Shown piece after piece: positions 60,440-64,000 of a stretch of DNA of 64,000 bases. The notes under the pieces are model-generated. The model had not been told where the DNA came from, made no database searches, and was given only the letters and a program-made list of their open reading frames with translations. Numbering within the stretch: the first letter of the stretch is position 1; each line of letters starts with the position of its first letter. This DNA is from Hydractinia symbiolongicarpus (lineage: Eukaryota > Cnidaria > Hydrozoa > Anthoathecata > Hydractiniidae), in NCBI RefSeq assembly GCF_029227915.1, contig NC_079878.1:25629501-25693500 (forward strand), given 5' to 3'. Position numbers and translations under genes: made by a program.

Positions 60440-63400
60440 TTCCGTACTAATACAGTAATTCTGTTTACATTCTGTGCATTAATATTCACAGAATGGAAAC
60501 AATTTGATATTTTAAACCTGGTAGTTTGTGATAATTTGGCGATGTTTAAAATAGTCAATTACAGTCGATTGATAGAATTTTAGGTATTATCCAAATCAGG
60601 AAAAAAGACGCTGATAAGTACAATATAAAAATGCAAGAAAAGTGTTACGAGATTTAAACAATACTGTGACTAATTTAAGGCAACAACACGAAGATGGTCA
60701 CACAATGCAAGAAAAAAAAGACTTGAAACAAAATATAACTAAAAACTAAAAAATTACAGCGCATGTTGTAATATTTCATGTTGTCACAGAACAAATTCAT
60801 TATACCATTTGATTTCCTGATCTGATCTACTTGAAATTATGAGCAAAATTCTTTTTTAAAATTCATCCATCTTTCTCACCACTGTTATGTTGAATTAGTT
60901 GTTAGCTTTTTGTGCAGAGAATAAATGGTTAAATGTGTTCGTCAGGTAGGGAAATTAGTTACACATTCTTTTAACCCCAAGCGTACTTTTATTTACTGTT
61001 GTGGATAAACAAAAGGTATTATACAAAAAGTTTAATACAATTACAGAGTTGTATGAAAATACATTTGATGAAAAAGAACTAATCAAAACACAACAATATA
61101 GAAAGGATTATGTTTAAATTGTGATGGGATATAACAAATACTTGAACATTTGTGTTTCATTCTACTCTGAGCTAGCAAGTGAATTACAATATGAAATTTT
61201 GAGATGCGAGTGTCAAGTCGTACTATTAAATCATACGACGTTGGTTACTAATATTATACCTGTGTTTTCTTAGTCCAATTTCATATGAGAAAATAAGCGG
61301 ATCATTCACAACCATACGCATGTTTTAGAGTTTACTAACAAGTTCTCTTGGTTGATATCAGATCTTAAGAAAAAGGAATGAAGACTATGTACAAGCCCAT
61401 CATTTAAAAAACGCGCCAAAAATTAATTATAAAAAGTATATCAAAAACGAACCAATGAACAGAAAGTCGAAAAAAATATTATAATTTAAAAAAATGAACA
61501 GACAAAAATCTGCTAAACTATAAATCTGTTTTAGGAAAATGGATGCACTAGAATAGCAACTTTGTCTTGCGCAGGGTTCAGTTTAAACTGCATTTGCGTC
61601 CCTAAAAATTAATAATATTTTTCAGACAAAAAGTAGTTTTTAATTTCTTCGGAATATCCTTATTTTCATCTTTCCATAATTCATTCTTATTTAAGTCAAT
61701 GCAAGCACCACAATTGTTCATCGCAATCATCAAAAATATAGCTTTATGATGTGCTCTGCCATTAATAATAAGATTTTACCTAACATCGGCAAGAATATTA
61801 GATTTGTAGTAAGAGAACACAACAAGGCATGGAGTCGATTTTTTTATAAGAATTTGTTTTGTTTTTCGTGATTATCCTGTAAAAAATTAGAACAAAACAT
61901 TTCTAACTTTTTATACATTCTTTTTCTTGTTTTAAATTTGTGATTACTAAATTTGATCTGGTGCAGTTAGTCTTGGACTTGGACTGTCGTATTCCTAACA
62001 AACTCTGACAAATATTTCAATTAGCTAATCTTGAGATTCAAAGATTAGACATGTGATGGCTTATATCTCTAATCTTCAAGTTTGTGTTATACCGACTCTG
62101 AACCAATTAATTCAGAATTAACGCCACAAAAACTTACTTTTAAAGAAAAAAAATACAGCTCTTACTATTCTGAAATAGGAAACAACTATCTAATTAAAAG
62201 TGTTAATGATTCTTTTTTAAAAACCACCTGAACATACGAAGTTCATTTTCATTTGAAACAAACGACCACCCTGATAGCATACGTAAGGTGATTTTGACAA
62301 TTTTTTAAACGAAACCTTTGTAGACTAATACATCAATTTTGGGTGGTAATACAACATAAAGTTAAAGCTGTGCGACATTATGAAAACTTTTGCGGTTTTC
62401 TTTACCTTTTAACTGACTTTTACTACTTCGGTATGATTTTATCTCCATATAAATAACCAAATTCTTCTTCTTATATTTTTATTTAAAATTACGAGATTCT
62501 CTGTCCTGCTAAAAATATGAATAATGCAAAAACGGCCATATACGAAGGTGTCGTATGGATGGTGTGTTATTGATTTTTGTAAATCCTAAAGTGTGGCATT
62601 TAAAAATGTGAAAAAGGAAAAAAAAACACTTTAAATAAAAATAATTTAATATTTTTAAAGTTGGTCAGTCTAGTGCGTAGTTGTACGGACAAAGTTACCA
62701 AATACGGCAAAAATATATACAACGGTTTCTTTTCTACCAAACAAGATTAAGACTTCTTTAAAGGACTTTATCGAAAAACATTTTATCAAATTTATAAAAA
62801 TTATTATAAAAATTTATCAGGTAAAAAAATTTTAAATTTAGATATTTCGAAATAAAGTATATCAAAGTTCGTAACGATACAATTTCTTCGATTTAATAGC
62901 CCACGTTTGTATTTAACAGCAACAAAACTATTAAAGTTACATTAAACACTAATAATATGGTAGATGTGACATTTTGGAACAAAGTGTTTTATAATAATTC
63001 TTTCTACTATTTCCAAGCAGGTTCCGTCATTTTTATTATATATCTATTGATCTATTTTGTTTTTAGCAGTAATATCTTATAACACGAACTCAGTGGATTG
63101 AATATAAAGCTCATCACCCGCGGAAAAAGTTGGGTTAGAAATAGCTTGAATTGATGTGTATGAATTGTTTATTTATTTATTTTTAAAACCTTTATCGGCT
63201 TTCAAGTTTTTTGACGTAGACGTTTCACAATTATAATAAACTAGTTATCACACGGAACAGGGTACAATATGGCAAATATTTTAGTTTTGATATTTTCATC
63301 TAGTTGTTTTCAAGCTTCAGGCGAAGAAAATAAAAAATAAAAATATTAGAACAAGAAATGATATGTCATATTGCACGAGGATTCAGTGCGATAACTAGTT

Positions 63401-64000
63401 TATCAATAATCCCAAAAAGTCAACAACCATGATCCCAAAATGCTTGATATAGCCTGCAGTTTCTTCGGATTTTTATAAAAACTAAGCTTGGTTTAGCCTA
63501 AAATTTATTGAAATTTTTATGACAACTAAGCCTAGAGTTTCTTGGAGTTTTTTAATGTTCAAAAGAAAAAACCCTGATAGACTGTTTTCTTATACAAGAA
63601 CGTGTATCACTCATTACCTTACTCTCCAAGCTGTTTCACATGTTTACCGTATTAGCTAGGGGTGGTTTAATTCACTAAAATAGCAACAACTAGACAAAAA
63701 CAACTGGACAACAGCCTTGTGTTGTGGAAATCGCACTCACAATGTCTTCAGTTGTTGACAGTAATCAAAATTACTTTGTCATCTTCTCTCGCAAAAACTA
63801 TTTATTCTTTCTAAACGATCACAATATAACCTTCCAGTTTTGCCCCGTAACTGTGAATTTCAATTCCACAAATAAACCATAAAACAAAGAAAATTGCCAA
63901 GGCCGCTGTGCTAGCACTCCTTTTAAAAAAGAAACATATTTGAGTCTAATCTGTTTGTTTTTAACTTCAAAAGAGATTTTTTGAAAATTTATTTAGTTTA
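60440..64000. other. Gene-free AT-rich DNA
   Basis: No exon, RNA gene or clear repeat was recognised. Long A/T homopolymers dominate. An intron of a gene outside the window cannot be excluded. Confidence 0.45.

Noticed and set aside
1-64000. CRISPR arrays, bacterial operons or phage genes
   Set aside because: Introns, animal gene families and eukaryotic transposons exclude a prokaryotic reading; the regular repeats seen are minisatellites.

Overview
The window is AT-rich genomic DNA from an animal. Genes have GT-AG introns, intergenic spaces are long, and transposon families are abundant and nested. The gene set is rhodopsin-class GPCRs with an intron inside the DRY arginine codon, gremlin-like DAN cystine-knot proteins and a claudin-like tetraspan protein. 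This fits a cnidarian, probably a hydrozoan; the taxon is inferred from general appearance, not from a marker gene.

Layout. At 1-4220 there is gene-free DNA and then a complete pogo/Tigger-like DNA transposon (about 1662-4220) with an intact DDD transposase and, divergently transcribed, a HIRAN-like second protein. At 4223-10623 there are only repeats: Helitron-like fragments, one split by a 1.9 kb inverted-repeat transposon with a TA target duplication, and a 21-26 bp minisatellite. At 10624-13060 and 23066-31107 lie two paralogous class A GPCR genes, same strand, each with three exons and identical intron positions and phases. Intron 2 is 370 bp in the first and 6145 bp in the second. The large intron holds a second copy of the TA-flanked transposon, with a TTAA-flanked piggyBac-like MITE inside it, followed by an ISL2EU/PIF-Harbinger-like element with a SWIM-YqaJ-PHD gene and a DDE transposase gene, each broken by one frameshift. 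A 54 bp direct duplication of transposase sequence sits exactly at the right-hand junction.

At 35231-35698, 45089-45490 and 49857-50270 there are three single-exon secreted proteins of the DAN/gremlin type, a family that binds BMP ligands outside the cell. The last two are a tandem pair with a shared TATA promoter and a 3' half far more alike than the 5' half. At 53013-53336 (minus) there is a possible small coiled-coil protein of unknown function. At 57749-59539 (minus) there is a three-exon claudin/PMP22-family gene. A complete Helitron-like element lies at 59689-60439; nothing coding was recognised from there to the end.

The GPCRs, DAN proteins and claudin are all cell-surface or secreted proteins of animal signalling or junctions, but nothing shows that they act together. 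The most unusual items are the pogo-like element with its antisense HIRAN-like gene, the dated insertion/deletion history in GPCR intron 2, the likely gene conversion between the tandem DAN genes, and a hammerhead-ribozyme-like motif at 39841-39872.
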